Origin: a virus
IMG/VR virus record: IMGVR_UViG_3300029448_004129
Location: 1-35,056 of that record
Reading direction: 5' to 3' (one strand)
Length of the DNA: 35,056 nt
Shown here: one piece after another, positions 1 through 7,531 of the stretch
How the letters are laid out: each line of letters begins with the position of its first letter
Numbering within the stretch: the first letter of the stretch is position 1
Made by a program: the position numbers and the translations under genes
Notes under the pieces: model-generated
Told to the model about the DNA's origin: nothing
The model's input: only the letters and a program-made list of their open reading frames with translations
Databases searched by the model: none

Positions 1-499
1 CACCTAGATAGTTGTAACCAAATGGTTGTGTAGGTACAATTGTGAAACCCATGATAGCAGAATGATTAAATCTTTTCATTTCATCTTTATCTTGCGTTCT
101 CAATGGTCTACCCAATAATTTATTTCTTGGTTTACTATTCATCATAGGACTACCAAAACGAATAAACCCTACTATCTTATTTGTATTTGTTTCTTTTACA
201 ATTATTCGTATTGCCTTACCAGGTATAGATGCCATAGCAGTATGACTTGTAACTTTATTCAGTATTCTGGTAAATGTACCATTATCTATCTCTTGTATAT
301 CGAAGGACATATCTTCTGGCGATATATCAAAATCTGTAAAGAAATCATCTTCATCTGCCATACCAGGTAGTTGAAATGGAAAGTCTTTTACTTGTTCTAA
401 TTTTTGTTCTTTGATATACTGGTCAATACGTTCAAATTGTGAGAAGTAATTTGTAAAGTATAACATCGCCCATTCAGCGTCCTGTTGATTTAGTATCAT
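1..499 (-). CDS. Partial gene of unknown function; weak DUF4338 (DruA-like) resemblance
   Basis: The frame stays open from an ATG at 499 to the window edge, giving 166 codons of the N-terminal part. The start overlaps the stop of the preceding glycosylase gene (ATGA), so the two are translationally coupled. The N-terminal 70 residues are acidic. Residues about 95-166 contain KIVGFIRFGSPMMN and later FNHSAIMGFTIVPTQPFGYN. This resembles the 'vG.i.lGdP...R......lpp.n.LgGK' pattern I associate with DUF4338 proteins, the family that includes Druantia DruA. That resemblance is from memory and weak, and no catalytic residues can be assigned. It is the last visible gene of the DNA polymerase operon, which suggests a DNA-related role. 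The gene is almost certainly real. Its function is unknown. Confidence 0.7.
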   Translation of the reverse strand, partial: MILNQQDAEWAMLYFTNYFSQFERIDQYIKEQKLEQVKDFPFQLPGMADEDDFFTDFDISPEDMSFDIQEIDNGTFTRILNKVTSHTAMASIPGKAIRIIVKETNTNKIVGFIRFGSPMMNSKPRNKLLGRPLRTQDKDEMKRFNHSAIMGFTIVPTQPFGYNYLG

Positions 500-879
500 A
501 ATCTCTCAATGTATTTTTTCAGTTCTTTGTCTTCAACATCTGCTGGTATATCGTTCTTATAAAATATCCTATAACTATCACTACCATATTTACCAATACC
601 ATGTAAGTCTAAAGCGTCTCTACCATCCCATGTCAGAAAGTCTTTACTCATCTGTCTCAATCTCTTTGACCTGACTTTACTCATACCAAGGGGTCTCAAC
701 ATCTTCTCCTGTGTGTTATATCTACCCTGTATGAAAGCAGAGGCATTGGGATATTTCTTAAATAGTTCAGGTAATATTTTCTTAACTTCTCTACCATGTG
801 TGAGGTTCAAACATATCACACCAACCATGTGTTGCCACTTACTCTTTACTTGTTGTTGCACCATTAACTCTGGTCTCAT
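496..879 (-). CDS. MBD4-like HhH-GPD mismatch DNA glycosylase
   Basis: This 127-residue protein looks like a stand-alone version of the catalytic domain of vertebrate MBD4, which removes T or U opposite G. The helix-hairpin-helix segment LHGIGKYGSDSYRIF (residues 92-106) is nearly the same as MBD4's LHGIGKYGNDSYRIF. The catalytic Asp corresponds to D117 in EDKELKKY, matching EDHKLNKY in MBD4. Earlier blocks also match: VGVICLNLTHGR (19-30, MBD4 IFLNRTSGK) and LRPLGMSKVRSKRL (61-74). No Cys cluster for an iron-sulfur centre is visible, unlike endonuclease III. The ATG overlaps the polymerase stop codon, so it is co-expressed with gp43. Base-excision activity on phage or host DNA is inferred from the family; the exact substrate is unknown. 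Confidence 0.85.
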   Translation of the reverse strand: MRPELMVQQQVKSKWQHMVGVICLNLTHGREVKKILPELFKKYPNASAFIQGRYNTQEKMLRPLGMSKVRSKRLRQMSKDFLTWDGRDALDLHGIGKYGSDSYRIFYKNDIPADVEDKELKKYIERL

Positions 880-3344
880 GCAAAAAAGTCCTCGATGGTA
901 TTACTATCAGAAGCGTCAATGTTCCATTTGATTGCACCCAGTATGAAACGTAATGGTTCCATAAATGATTTTTGGAATTGCATTTCATAATCAATATATC
1001 CGTGCATATCAAACTCTTTAGGTAATTTAGATATAAACGTTATGACATTTGCATTCCATAAATTTTTTCTAAGGTGAACATACTTACCCTTATCACCCTC
1101 ATAGATAGGTTGAAACTTATGTGAAACTTTTTTAATCTTTAATAGATGATTGTACATCAGAGCACCCTTGACGTGCATTGGTGTACCCTTCTTATATATT
1201 GATGTTACATCACCATATTTTTTCACACCGTTAACACTTCTAGGAAAAGCAATCTGTTCTGGTTGCATAAGTTCAAACTCTCTACGAAAATTCATAATAA
1301 ACTCTTTCATTTCTTTTTGGTCACCACCCATGATAACTTTAAAACCCTCTTTGAGTTTATCCCTACAAGGTAAAGGGGTAGAAGTTTTTACTGCCTCGAT
1401 ACCCATAATCTTTAACTTTGGTTCTGAGTATTGAACACCTTCAGAATTATGTACGTTGAGAATATATCTTTTCTTTGCCGTCCAGATACCTTTATCAGCA
1501 ATAACTTCTCGTTTCATTACCATCTTGTTTTCAAAAACGTTCATATAATTACCAAGTTCGTCATAACACCTCTCAATGTATGGTTCAAACTTTTCTGAAC
1601 AGAATTGGTCTAACGCTTTTACTATTTTTGTTTTATCAGTTGCACCTGTCAACTTAACAAGTGGTGCCATGTTGACGTAGATGGAATCTGTGTCAGAAGC
1701 GATAACATAATTTTTGTTATCAGTTTTATACAATCTATTAAAGTATTCGTTAACTTTATTATCTATCCATCTTATGTTCAATTGACCAGACATGGTAATC
1801 GCTTCTGCCTGTCTGTGGTCATAGTATCTAAAATATTTGTTACCAATCGCACCATAGGCACTATTCAATGAAATCTTTTTAGAATGTTGTATCAAATAAT
1901 ATTTACGTGCCAGTTTCTCATACTTCTTGTCTTTAGTGTTGGCATATTGTTGTTCTGCCTCTAACATCTTTTTCTTATAGATAACACGGTCATCATATTC
2001 TCTTTTGATGATACTAGGTAACATGCCAACTTTGTCCGTCTTATACATTGTGCCATTTGCAGCCATACAGTTGTTACCCACATTGACTTTTTTATCTAAC
2101 AGGTCATCTATAAAAACATCTTTCTTTTCAGGTAAGATTGTCTCTGGTGAAATATTGTATTGCATAATTAAGTGTGGGTATAGTGAGTTCAAATCGAAAG
2201 ATACTACCCAATCATGGAAACCAACAGTGGGTTCTTTTACATATGCACCAACAAGTTCTTTAGATTGTGGATTCATTTCACGCATTGGCACAATCGTATT
2301 TGTTTTTAACAATTCGTTATATATGATTGTGTCCCACATACGAACCTGTGAGAATACATCTTCATAATTTACTTTGGCATTATATGCCATCGTTATTGCA
2401 AGTTCTATCAGTTGTAATCTATCCTCTAGTCTATCGACTAATTCAACATCTTGTATATTATAATCTATGAATGATTGTATGTCTTGTTGATACCACTCTT
2501 TGAAAGTATCGTATGGGTTATCATCTTTACTTTCACCAAGTTCGACAAAACCAATATGGTCAAGTTTATAACTCTCTTGGTTTTTGATTGTAAATTTTTG
2601 ATAGAGTTGTAGGTAATCTAATTGTGCGATACCGTGCAATCTATAATAGGTCTGTGTCTTGCCCATATAGTATGTGTTATCTTCCATAACTTGACCCCAA
2701 GGGGACATGCGTTTCATAACACTCTCGCCAAGTATCTTTTCTATACGTCTTGTTAGATAAGGTATATCAAAGTATTTACTATTCCAACCAGTAAGAATAT
2801 CTGGTGAATAATCTTTCCAGAATTTTAGAAATTGTATTAGTAAATCTTTTTCATCTTTACATTTTATATAATGTACGTTGTCTTGTTTCTTCTCATAGTC
2901 TGCCATACCCCAAACCAATATTTGTTTTTTGACTTGGTCTTTGATTGTAATACAAATCATCTTTTCTGCACAATCAGTTACATTAGGAAAACCGTGTTCA
3001 CTTTCTACCTCAATATCAATTGTGTATATTCGTAATAGGTCTTTATCATATTCCATTGTGCCAGGATAATAATCAGAAATATATTGATACTGAAATCTAT
3101 CCGTACCAAATACAAAGTCTTTGTGTTCTTCGTATCTCTTAATCGCCTGTCTGGCTTCTCGTATTGTGTTGTAAGTCTGTGGTAATAAACCTTTACCATC
3201 TAATGATTGATGGGTGCATTTACCTTTGTATGGAAAGTATAGTCTTGGTTTCCATTTCATACGGTCAGTAAATCTCTCACCGTTTTCGAAACCTCGAATA
3301 TATAGGGTATCGCCATGTGGCGTAACGTTAGTATAAAATCGCAT
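876..3344 (-). CDS. 43: Family B replicative DNA polymerase (T4 gp43)
   Basis: At 822 residues this is slightly shorter than T4 gp43 (898) and looks complete. The 3'-5' exonuclease motifs are DIEVES (D110, E112), GWNSKYFD (186-193) and YNIQD (295-299). The polymerase motifs are A, DLNSLYP (384-390); B, K490 to NSAYG (494-498); and C, DTDS (551-554). The C-terminal tail IEDFFA is suited to clamp binding, as in T4. It is the processive replicase working with gp45/44/62. It has its own promoter, with TATAAT only six bases before the ATG and no Shine-Dalgarno sequence, so transcripts from that promoter would be leaderless. Transcripts reading through from regA would carry a leader. No intein or frameshift is seen. 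Confidence 0.98.
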   Translation of the reverse strand: MRFYTNVTPHGDTLYIRGFENGERFTDRMKWKPRLYFPYKGKCTHQSLDGKGLLPQTYNTIREARQAIKRYEEHKDFVFGTDRFQYQYISDYYPGTMEYDKDLLRIYTIDIEVESEHGFPNVTDCAEKMICITIKDQVKKQILVWGMADYEKKQDNVHYIKCKDEKDLLIQFLKFWKDYSPDILTGWNSKYFDIPYLTRRIEKILGESVMKRMSPWGQVMEDNTYYMGKTQTYYRLHGIAQLDYLQLYQKFTIKNQESYKLDHIGFVELGESKDDNPYDTFKEWYQQDIQSFIDYNIQDVELVDRLEDRLQLIELAITMAYNAKVNYEDVFSQVRMWDTIIYNELLKTNTIVPMREMNPQSKELVGAYVKEPTVGFHDWVVSFDLNSLYPHLIMQYNISPETILPEKKDVFIDDLLDKKVNVGNNCMAANGTMYKTDKVGMLPSIIKREYDDRVIYKKKMLEAEQQYANTKDKKYEKLARKYYLIQHSKKISLNSAYGAIGNKYFRYYDHRQAEAITMSGQLNIRWIDNKVNEYFNRLYKTDNKNYVIASDTDSIYVNMAPLVKLTGATDKTKIVKALDQFCSEKFEPYIERCYDELGNYMNVFENKMVMKREVIADKGIWTAKKRYILNVHNSEGVQYSEPKLKIMGIEAVKTSTPLPCRDKLKEGFKVIMGGDQKEMKEFIMNFRREFELMQPEQIAFPRSVNGVKKYGDVTSIYKKGTPMHVKGALMYNHLLKIKKVSHKFQPIYEGDKGKYVHLRKNLWNANVITFISKLPKEFDMHGYIDYEMQFQKSFMEPLRFILGAIKWNIDASDSNTIEDFFA

Positions 3345-3379
3345 TATATAATTATATCACACTCGACCGTAAAAGTCAA
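3345..3379 (-). promoter_or_regulatory. Sigma70-type promoter of gene 43, adjoining the start codon
   Basis: On the minus strand TTGACT lies at 3379-3374 and TATAAT at 3356-3351 with a 17-bp spacer and an extended -10 (TGATATAAT). Only six bases separate the -10 box from the ATG at 3344, so the expected +1 is the A of the start codon. The -35 abuts the stop codon of the preceding small gene. Confidence 0.88.
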
Positions 3380-3381
3380 GC

Positions 3382-3585
3382 CTAATTCTCAAAATATTTT
3401 TCTATAACTTCAAGTTGTTCCTTGTAACCACCAATAATCTTTAGTTCCTTCTCAATGGTCTCCACGATATCAGAATGTTCACCTATACCCGTGGTAGAGT
3501 TTAGGTAGATATCTACGTTGGTCTTATGTTTAATAATTTGTCCTTCAGCGTGTTGCTTAAGGGCTTGTAGTATCTGGTCTCTCAT
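3382..3585 (-). CDS. Small conserved-type protein of unknown function (67 aa)
   Basis: I place the start at the ATG at 3585 because GAGGAG lies four bases before it; a 15-codon upstream extension would lack such a site. The 67-residue product begins MRDQILQALKQHAEG and has a predicted helix, a short beta segment (VDIYLNSTTGIG) and a charged C-terminal helix with KELKIIGGYKEQLEVIEKYF. No cysteine, signal peptide or membrane segment is seen. It overlaps the 3' end of regA by 29 bases and sits between regA and gene 43 in the replication operon. I recall similar small unknown proteins at this place in marine T4-like phages, but I cannot name a function. Confidence 0.8.
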   Translation of the reverse strand: MRDQILQALKQHAEGQIIKHKTNVDIYLNSTTGIGEHSDIVETIEKELKIIGGYKEQLEVIEKYFEN

Positions 3586-3997
3586 TGTTCTCCTCACTTG
3601 GTTTCTTACCAATATTATATTTAGGTTCAAGTATCCATTCCTTCTTCTCTTTGAATGGTAATACTTTTATTTGTGATAGAGGGGCTGTTGTTGATACCTC
3701 ACCAACAAGTTCTATCAATCCCCAATCACTCAATAACTTGCCAATAGTATTTCTACGTTCAATATCATTGACAAATATATTTGCCGTTTTGCCATCTAGG
3801 GCAAAAAGTTCTTTGAAGTGGACAATAAAGTATCGTCCTTGTTTATGTAGTATGTGGCAAGATTGATATATCTTACGTTCTTTCCTACTTGCAACACCTA
3901 TTCGTGTTAATGTCTCTCGTATCTTTAGAAAATCATCAGGCTCTTTTATCTTTACTTCGAGCATCTGGTCTGGTTTCCATTCTATTACTTCACTCAT
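3557..3997 (-). CDS. regA: RegA translational repressor
   Basis: The 146-residue product closely follows T4 RegA: EPDDFLKIRETLTRIGVASRK, YQSCHILHKQGRYFIVHFKE (about 44-63), DWGLIELV (about 91-98) and a C-terminal W followed by PKYNIG. RegA binds mRNA around start codons and represses translation of early genes. T4 RegA has 122 residues; the extra length here is a short N-terminal extension plus a tail rich in Glu, Asn and Pro. The ATG overlaps the stop of gene 62 and is preceded by GGGAGA, so it is coupled to the clamp-loader genes. The order 45-44-62-regA-43 is the T4 order. Confidence 0.95.
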   Translation of the reverse strand: MSEVIEWKPDQMLEVKIKEPDDFLKIRETLTRIGVASRKERKIYQSCHILHKQGRYFIVHFKELFALDGKTANIFVNDIERRNTIGKLLSDWGLIELVGEVSTTAPLSQIKVLPFKEKKEWILEPKYNIGKKPSEENNERPDTTSP

Positions 3998-4386
3998 TTT
4001 CTCCCACCTTTATATAATCTCTCTTTAATATAATCAATTTGAGATTTAGTGAGAGTTCTAACAGCCTCTGCTGCCTTCTTGTTTGAGTAACCATAATATT
4101 GTTTTACGATATCAATATCTTTTATCTTACTCGCTTTCAACCACTTACTAAATCTTTTCTTACTTCTTATAGTATTTAGTAAAAAGGAAAATTGGGCATG
4201 TTTAGACGCATGGTGTAGTCTATTCATTTCATTGGCAAAGATAACCGTATCAGCAAAGTATGATAGACCTTTGTTGATGATGAATGGTGGGTATTTCTTT
4301 TCCCAATCTTTATCATCAGTATCTAGTAACTTTTCTTTTGACCAGTTGATTGCGGTGAGATATTTTGTTAAACCATAGTCACTCAT
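3994..4386 (-). CDS. 62: Clamp loader small subunit (T4 gp62)
   Basis: This 130-residue protein lies exactly where T4 gene 62 lies, between 44 and regA. It has the gp62-type features YPPFIINKGLSYFADTVIFANEMN (about 32-55) and a C-terminal segment with FSKWLKASKIKDIDIVKQYYGYS. In T4, one gp62 joins four gp44 subunits to load the gp45 clamp. It is shorter than T4 gp62 (187 residues), as is common in marine T4-like phages. The start overlaps the gene 44 stop (ATGA), which would support balanced translation of the two loader subunits. Confidence 0.92.
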   Translation of the reverse strand: MSDYGLTKYLTAINWSKEKLLDTDDKDWEKKYPPFIINKGLSYFADTVIFANEMNRLHHASKHAQFSFLLNTIRSKKRFSKWLKASKIKDIDIVKQYYGYSNKKAAEAVRTLTKSQIDYIKERLYKGGRK

Positions 4387-5327
4387 TTGAATTTACACTC
4401 GGACATGATTTCAGTTAGACAAGCGACCATGTTTAATTCTGGATCTGCCACAAAGGCATTCTTGTATTGATAATCTGCCAAAAGTATAACCATTGGTGGT
4501 ATACTCTCAGGTTTAAGTGAGTTGTAAAAGTTTTGATATAGTTCTTTAAATAGACCTGCAGGATCTTGGTCAATATTATCTGTGACCCATCTTCTCATTT
4601 CGCCAAAGTGTCTCTCTTTCAATGCCTTATTTAGACCTAGTAAGTTTGCCTCTGATATAGTTACCAATATGCCTGTGTCTATCTTACCAGATACGGAATA
4701 TCTTTGTAACTCGTTTATCGTTCTTCGAAAGTCGGGATAATATTTAATGATTAATTCTGCAACAACTTTAGGATCAAAGTCTGTATTCTCTTGTTCTAAA
4801 ATTGTACAAAGTCTTTTATGAAACAACCCTGCCAGTTGTTCTTTATCTTTATTCTGTATAGAAAAATTAATTACAGTACATCTGGAATGTATTGCAGGTA
4901 TAATCTTGTTCTTATAGTTACATGTAAAAATAAATCTACAGTTACCACTAAACGTTTCTATAAAGTTTCTCAATGCAGGTTGAACACTCTCGGCATTCAT
5001 ATAATCTGCCTCGTCAATGATAACCACTTTTGGTTTATCACTTTGGTTGAGAGATACAGTTGAGGCAAATGCCTTGATTTGATTTCTTACAATGTCAATG
5101 GATCGACCTTCGTCACTACCATTGATGACCATAACATCACAACCTAGTTCATTACATAATGCCTTGGCAACAGTTGTCTTACCAGTACCAGCAGTACCAG
5201 ATAATAATAAGTTTGGTATGTCACCTTGTTTGAGAATAGACTTGAAAGTCTTTTTAATCTCAACAGGTAAGATACATTCGTCAATCGTAGAAGGTCTATA
5301 CGCTTCTACCCATAATGTGTTTTCCAT
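4383..5327 (-). CDS. 44: Clamp loader AAA+ ATPase (T4 gp44)
   Basis: At 314 residues this matches T4 gp44 (319). It has Walker A GTAGTGKT (44-51), Walker B VVIIDEAD near residue 100, and the SRC arginine-finger motif in HSRCTVINF further on. The C-terminal third is the helical collar domain. It uses ATP to open gp45 and place it on primer-template junctions, together with gp62. The start lies just after the gp45 stop, with a weak GGTGGG ahead of it. Expression is probably coupled to gene 45. Confidence 0.97.
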   Translation of the reverse strand: MENTLWVEAYRPSTIDECILPVEIKKTFKSILKQGDIPNLLLSGTAGTGKTTVAKALCNELGCDVMVINGSDEGRSIDIVRNQIKAFASTVSLNQSDKPKVVIIDEADYMNAESVQPALRNFIETFSGNCRFIFTCNYKNKIIPAIHSRCTVINFSIQNKDKEQLAGLFHKRLCTILEQENTDFDPKVVAELIIKYYPDFRRTINELQRYSVSGKIDTGILVTISEANLLGLNKALKERHFGEMRRWVTDNIDQDPAGLFKELYQNFYNSLKPESIPPMVILLADYQYKNAFVADPELNMVACLTEIMSECKFK

Positions 5328-5329
5328 AA

Positions 5330-5998
5330 TTACCCACCATACTTACTTGTATTTTCTAACGCTACCCAATATTGTAACGATTTATTTTTATGTTTGAAAT
5401 TAGAAATAAGTTTAGAAGATATGGCAACATTGTAATCACCAGGTAACATTTTAAGATGTTCAGTTTTAAAGTGAAAGTCAAATGTCTTATCTGTGTCACC
5501 AACTTTAACACCGTATGTGTTTGCGGTTTCGTTCTTCTTATCAACTGCGGACATCATTATATCACCACCATTTGATTTAACAGAAATATCTGGTAGTTGT
5601 AACATCGCGGCAGCCTTCTTTACTTTAACTAGGTCTGCTTCAGTAAGAGTAAACTCTACCTCTGTGTCAGGCATTTTAACATCTTTTTGTGGAGTTGTTA
5701 GAATACTTGCGTCAGCAAAAAAGTATCTGGATTTAGTTGATGTACCTTCTTCGCTGATAGTCATAGACTTTTCTTCAAAAGCGAAAGTAGGTTTACTGAA
5801 TAGAGACATCATGCCTAGAAATTCAGATAGGTCGTAAATGGCAATATCTTGCGGGAAGTCTTCTTCAACCTCTGCCGTTGCCAAAATGTTTTTCATTGTA
5901 GAGATAGTTTTGATTTGTTTACCTGGTGTAATCATCAAGTTAGGATTGATTTCACTAAAGTTTTTTAGTATCTCTTTTGTAGTATCACTTATTTTCAT
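5330..5998 (-). CDS. 45: DNA polymerase sliding clamp (T4 gp45)
   Basis: The 222-residue product begins MKISDTTKEILKNFSEINPNLMI, very like T4 gp45 (228 residues), and the operon position agrees. It forms the trimeric ring that tethers gp43. In T4 it is also the mobile activator of late transcription with gp33 and gp55, which matters here because gp55 and late-type promoters are present in the window. AGGAG lies about nine bases before the ATG. The gene follows the DUF3310 gene by 11 bases and has no promoter of its own that I can see. Confidence 0.96.
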   Translation of the reverse strand: MKISDTTKEILKNFSEINPNLMITPGKQIKTISTMKNILATAEVEEDFPQDIAIYDLSEFLGMMSLFSKPTFAFEEKSMTISEEGTSTKSRYFFADASILTTPQKDVKMPDTEVEFTLTEADLVKVKKAAAMLQLPDISVKSNGGDIMMSAVDKKNETANTYGVKVGDTDKTFDFHFKTEHLKMLPGDYNVAISSKLISNFKHKNKSLQYWVALENTSKYGG

Positions 5999-6009
5999 TA
6001 TATAATCTC

Positions 6010-6387
6010 CTAGTCATTAGGGTTGTTTAACTTCTCTGCCATTGGGTTTCGAAGTGGTTGGTTGTCGTCCCATTTACCAATATCATGTTCGAGCAAATCT
6101 TCTCTGAGGGAATCAAATAAAGACTTATCATTATTGTAATGGTCTTGGGACAACTGTATCATGGCGTAGTGGATAACTTTCATAAGGTCATTCTTATTCT
6201 TGCCATCTTTCTTGCCATAACGTTGGGCATACTTTAAAATATTACCCATACAAAATCCTTCACCATGACCTTGGTCAATGATGATTTCAGTTGCTTGTTT
6301 CTGTGTAGTAGAGTAATGTGAGCGATAGGTCTTATCAATATACATCTTCACATCATCTAAAATAATATTCTCTTTAAATTTATACAT
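6010..6387 (-). CDS. DUF3310-type protein
   Basis: I take the ATG at 6387; a GTG two codons upstream is possible. The product has 125 residues. The core GFCMGNILKYAQRYGKKDGKNKNDLMKVIHY is the DUF3310 pattern ('G..NAiKY..R.gkKdg..DL.Ka..Y') found in many phage nucleotide-metabolism and replication clusters. The biochemical role of the family is not settled as far as I know. It is the first gene of the replisome operon (then 45, 44, 62, regA). The promoter at 6394-6422 places the transcription start on this ATG, and there is no Shine-Dalgarno sequence. Confidence 0.88.
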   Translation of the reverse strand: MYKFKENIILDDVKMYIDKTYRSHYSTTQKQATEIIIDQGHGEGFCMGNILKYAQRYGKKDGKNKNDLMKVIHYAMIQLSQDHYNNDKSLFDSLREDLLEHDIGKWDDNQPLRNPMAEKLNNPND

Positions 6388-6393
6388 TATCAC

Positions 6394-6422
6394 ATTCTAT
6401 CATAATAAGGGTTAAAAGTCAA
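6394..6422 (-). promoter_or_regulatory. Sigma70-type promoter of the replisome operon
   Basis: TTGACT at 6422-6417, a 17-bp spacer and TAGAAT at 6399-6394, preceded by TGA (extended -10). Six bases separate the -10 from the ATG at 6387, the same spacing as at gene 43. The -35 overlaps the T-rich tail of the terminator hairpin of hsp20. Confidence 0.85.
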
Positions 6423-6440
6423 GCGGGGATTAATCCCCGC
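6423..6440 (-). terminator. Hairpin terminator after hsp20, fused to the next promoter
   Basis: The perfect palindrome GCGGGGATTAATCCCCGC lies ten bases after the hsp20 stop codon. On the minus strand it is followed by TTGACTTTT, which serves as an imperfect U-tract and is also the -35 box of the next operon. On the plus strand the stem is followed by CC and A's, so it works only in the minus direction. Confidence 0.75.
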
Positions 6441-6449
6441 CCAAAAAAT

Positions 6450-6875
6450 TTATGAAATGTCAATTGTTCTAGGTTTCTTGCCCTCTGGGACAATCTTCTC
6501 TAAAGCAACCTTCAACATACCGTCTACCATTTCTGCACCTTTCACTTCAACATCATCAGCCACAGTAAAGGTTCTAGTGAAATGTCTCTTAGCAATACCT
6601 CTGTGTATTGTTTCAGTTTCACCTTCATCTTTGTGGATTGATTTTATAGTCAATTGGTTATCAGCGTAATGGACATCTATATCCTTCTTATTGTACCCGG
6701 CAAGTGCCAGTTCAATAGTCCAGTTTAGTTCATCTTTACCTTTAACGATATTATATGGTGGGAAAGTTGTTGACTTAGTATCTAAATGTAAGTCAAAGTG
6801 ACGGAAGATATCTTCAAAACCTATACTGTAAGGTCTCAAATCACTCCATATTGATAAATTTCTTGTGCTATTCAT
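6450..6875 (-). CDS. hsp20: Small heat-shock protein Hsp20 (IbpA-like)
   Basis: I choose the ATG at 6875, which has AGGAGT six bases upstream, over a GTG 17 codons earlier without a site. The 141-residue product has the alpha-crystallin domain: FPPYNIVKGKDELNWTIELA (about 38-57), AGYNKKDIDVHYADNQLTI, GIAKRHFTRTF (about 93-103) and GAEMVDGMLKVAL. It ends PEGKKPRTIDIS, very like E. coli IbpA. These oligomeric ATP-independent chaperones hold unfolding proteins. In marine T4-like phages Hsp20 is common and is thought to aid capsid or host protein folding. It has a combined host-type and late-type promoter and a terminator immediately after, so it is a single-gene unit. Confidence 0.96.
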   Translation of the reverse strand: MNSTRNLSIWSDLRPYSIGFEDIFRHFDLHLDTKSTTFPPYNIVKGKDELNWTIELALAGYNKKDIDVHYADNQLTIKSIHKDEGETETIHRGIAKRHFTRTFTVADDVEVKGAEMVDGMLKVALEKIVPEGKKPRTIDIS

Positions 6876-6929
6876 AGTGTTACTCCTGTTTAGCAAGTTA
6901 AATAATGTACCCATTATGGCGTACACTAC

Positions 6930-6961
6930 TATTTATATAGTTAGGGTTTTGTTTTTGTCAA
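6930..6961 (-). promoter_or_regulatory. Composite hsp20 promoter: TTGACA -35 plus late TATAAATA
   Basis: On the minus strand TTGACA lies at 6961-6956 and TATAAATA at 6937-6930. The latter can be read as a sigma70 -10 (TATAAA, 18-bp spacer) or as the exact T4 late-promoter box recognised by gp55. The leader to the ATG at 6875 is about 50 bases and contains a good Shine-Dalgarno site. Confidence 0.75.
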
Positions 6962-6974
6962 GTCTAAACCCTAA
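6941..6974. repeat. Inverted repeat enclosing the hsp20 -35 box
   Basis: TTAGGGTTT (6941-6949) and AAACCCTAA (6966-6974) are perfect 9-bp inverted copies separated by 16 bases, and the TTGACA lies between them. This could be an operator or a cruciform. There is no U-tract, so a terminator is unlikely. Confidence 0.6.
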
Positions 6975-7041
6975 AAAGACTTATAGTGTTGCACTTTACG
7001 AGAGGCAACTAACAACAGGACTTACGAATTGCCTGTGTTAC

Positions 7042-7049
7042 TATTTATG
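7042..7049 (-). promoter_or_regulatory. Late-promoter-like box CATAAATA
   Basis: CATAAATAG on the minus strand overlaps the last codons of the winged-helix gene and lies about 165 bases before hsp20. It fits the NATAAATAG series seen elsewhere in this window, but the nearer TATAAATA makes it possibly redundant or fortuitous. Confidence 0.35.
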
Positions 7050-7305
7050 CTCCAACGGCATTATTCATGTCTAAGGCAGCGAACCCTGCGGCAATTAGTG
7101 CCTTAGAAGGGCTACCAATTCTGTAACTGGTGCCTTTAGTTGATTTGTTGATGTAAACACAATGTCCATCTTCTCTTAACTTATTCACAACGGAACGTGG
7201 TGATTTTAAGTTAAATTTTTTCTGAGCATCTGTCCATGTGACAGAATTTCCTCTTAACATACTGTTAAGAAATTTTGTACTATTTGCAATTCTACGTCTT
7301 GCCAT
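7045..7305 (-). CDS. Small helix-turn-helix / winged-helix-like DNA-binding protein
   Basis: The 86-residue basic protein starts MARRRIANSTKFLNSML after AAAGGAAA. The middle reads VTWTDAQKKFNLKSPRSVVNKLREDGHCVYIN (about 22-53), which has the layout of an HTH_39-like domain: a helix, a turn at 'FNLKSP', a recognition helix and a short wing (SYRIGS). The C-terminus is Ala-rich. I infer DNA binding from this pattern only. It sits between bS21 and hsp20, and the inverted repeat around the hsp20 -35 box lies about 70 bases downstream, so a regulatory role on hsp20 is worth considering. A protein of this kind is common in marine T4-like phages without a known function. Confidence 0.82.
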   Translation of the reverse strand: MARRRIANSTKFLNSMLRGNSVTWTDAQKKFNLKSPRSVVNKLREDGHCVYINKSTKGTSYRIGSPSKALIAAGFAALDMNNAVGA

Positions 7306-7327
7306 AATATATTTCCTTTCGGGGTTG

Positions 7328-7531
7328 TTAAAGAAACTTCTCTTGTTGTCTCTTTAATTTATTAATACGCTTTAGACCCTCTTTGGCCTTGCGTTGTCTC
7401 TTTAGTGTTGGTTTCTCAAAGTATTGTCTCATCTTAACCTCTTTGAGGATACCTTCCTTCATAACTTTTTTCTTTAATTGTCTGATTGCTTTTTCAACAT
7501 TGTTATTTCTAACTTTAACCTCTAATGTCAT
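7328..7531 (-). CDS. rpsU: Ribosomal protein bS21 (phage-encoded)
   Basis: The 67-residue, strongly basic protein MTLEVKVRNNNVEKAIRQL continues with KKKVMKEGILKEV, MRQYFEKPTLKRQRKAKEG and a Lys/Arg-rich tail. This matches bacterial bS21 (VR.gN.EkALRrfKr...GIlkElRrR.yYEKPsekRkrk) along its whole length, and the size is normal. In bacteria bS21 sits on the 30S platform near the anti-Shine-Dalgarno helix and aids initiation. Phage bS21 copies are known from marine phages and are thought to replace or supplement the host protein. A 9-bp hairpin lies just ahead of the gene. The only ribosome-site candidate is GGCGGTG about six bases before the ATG. Confidence 0.95.
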   Translation of the reverse strand: MTLEVKVRNNNVEKAIRQLKKKVMKEGILKEVKMRQYFEKPTLKRQRKAKEGLKRINKLKRQQEKFL

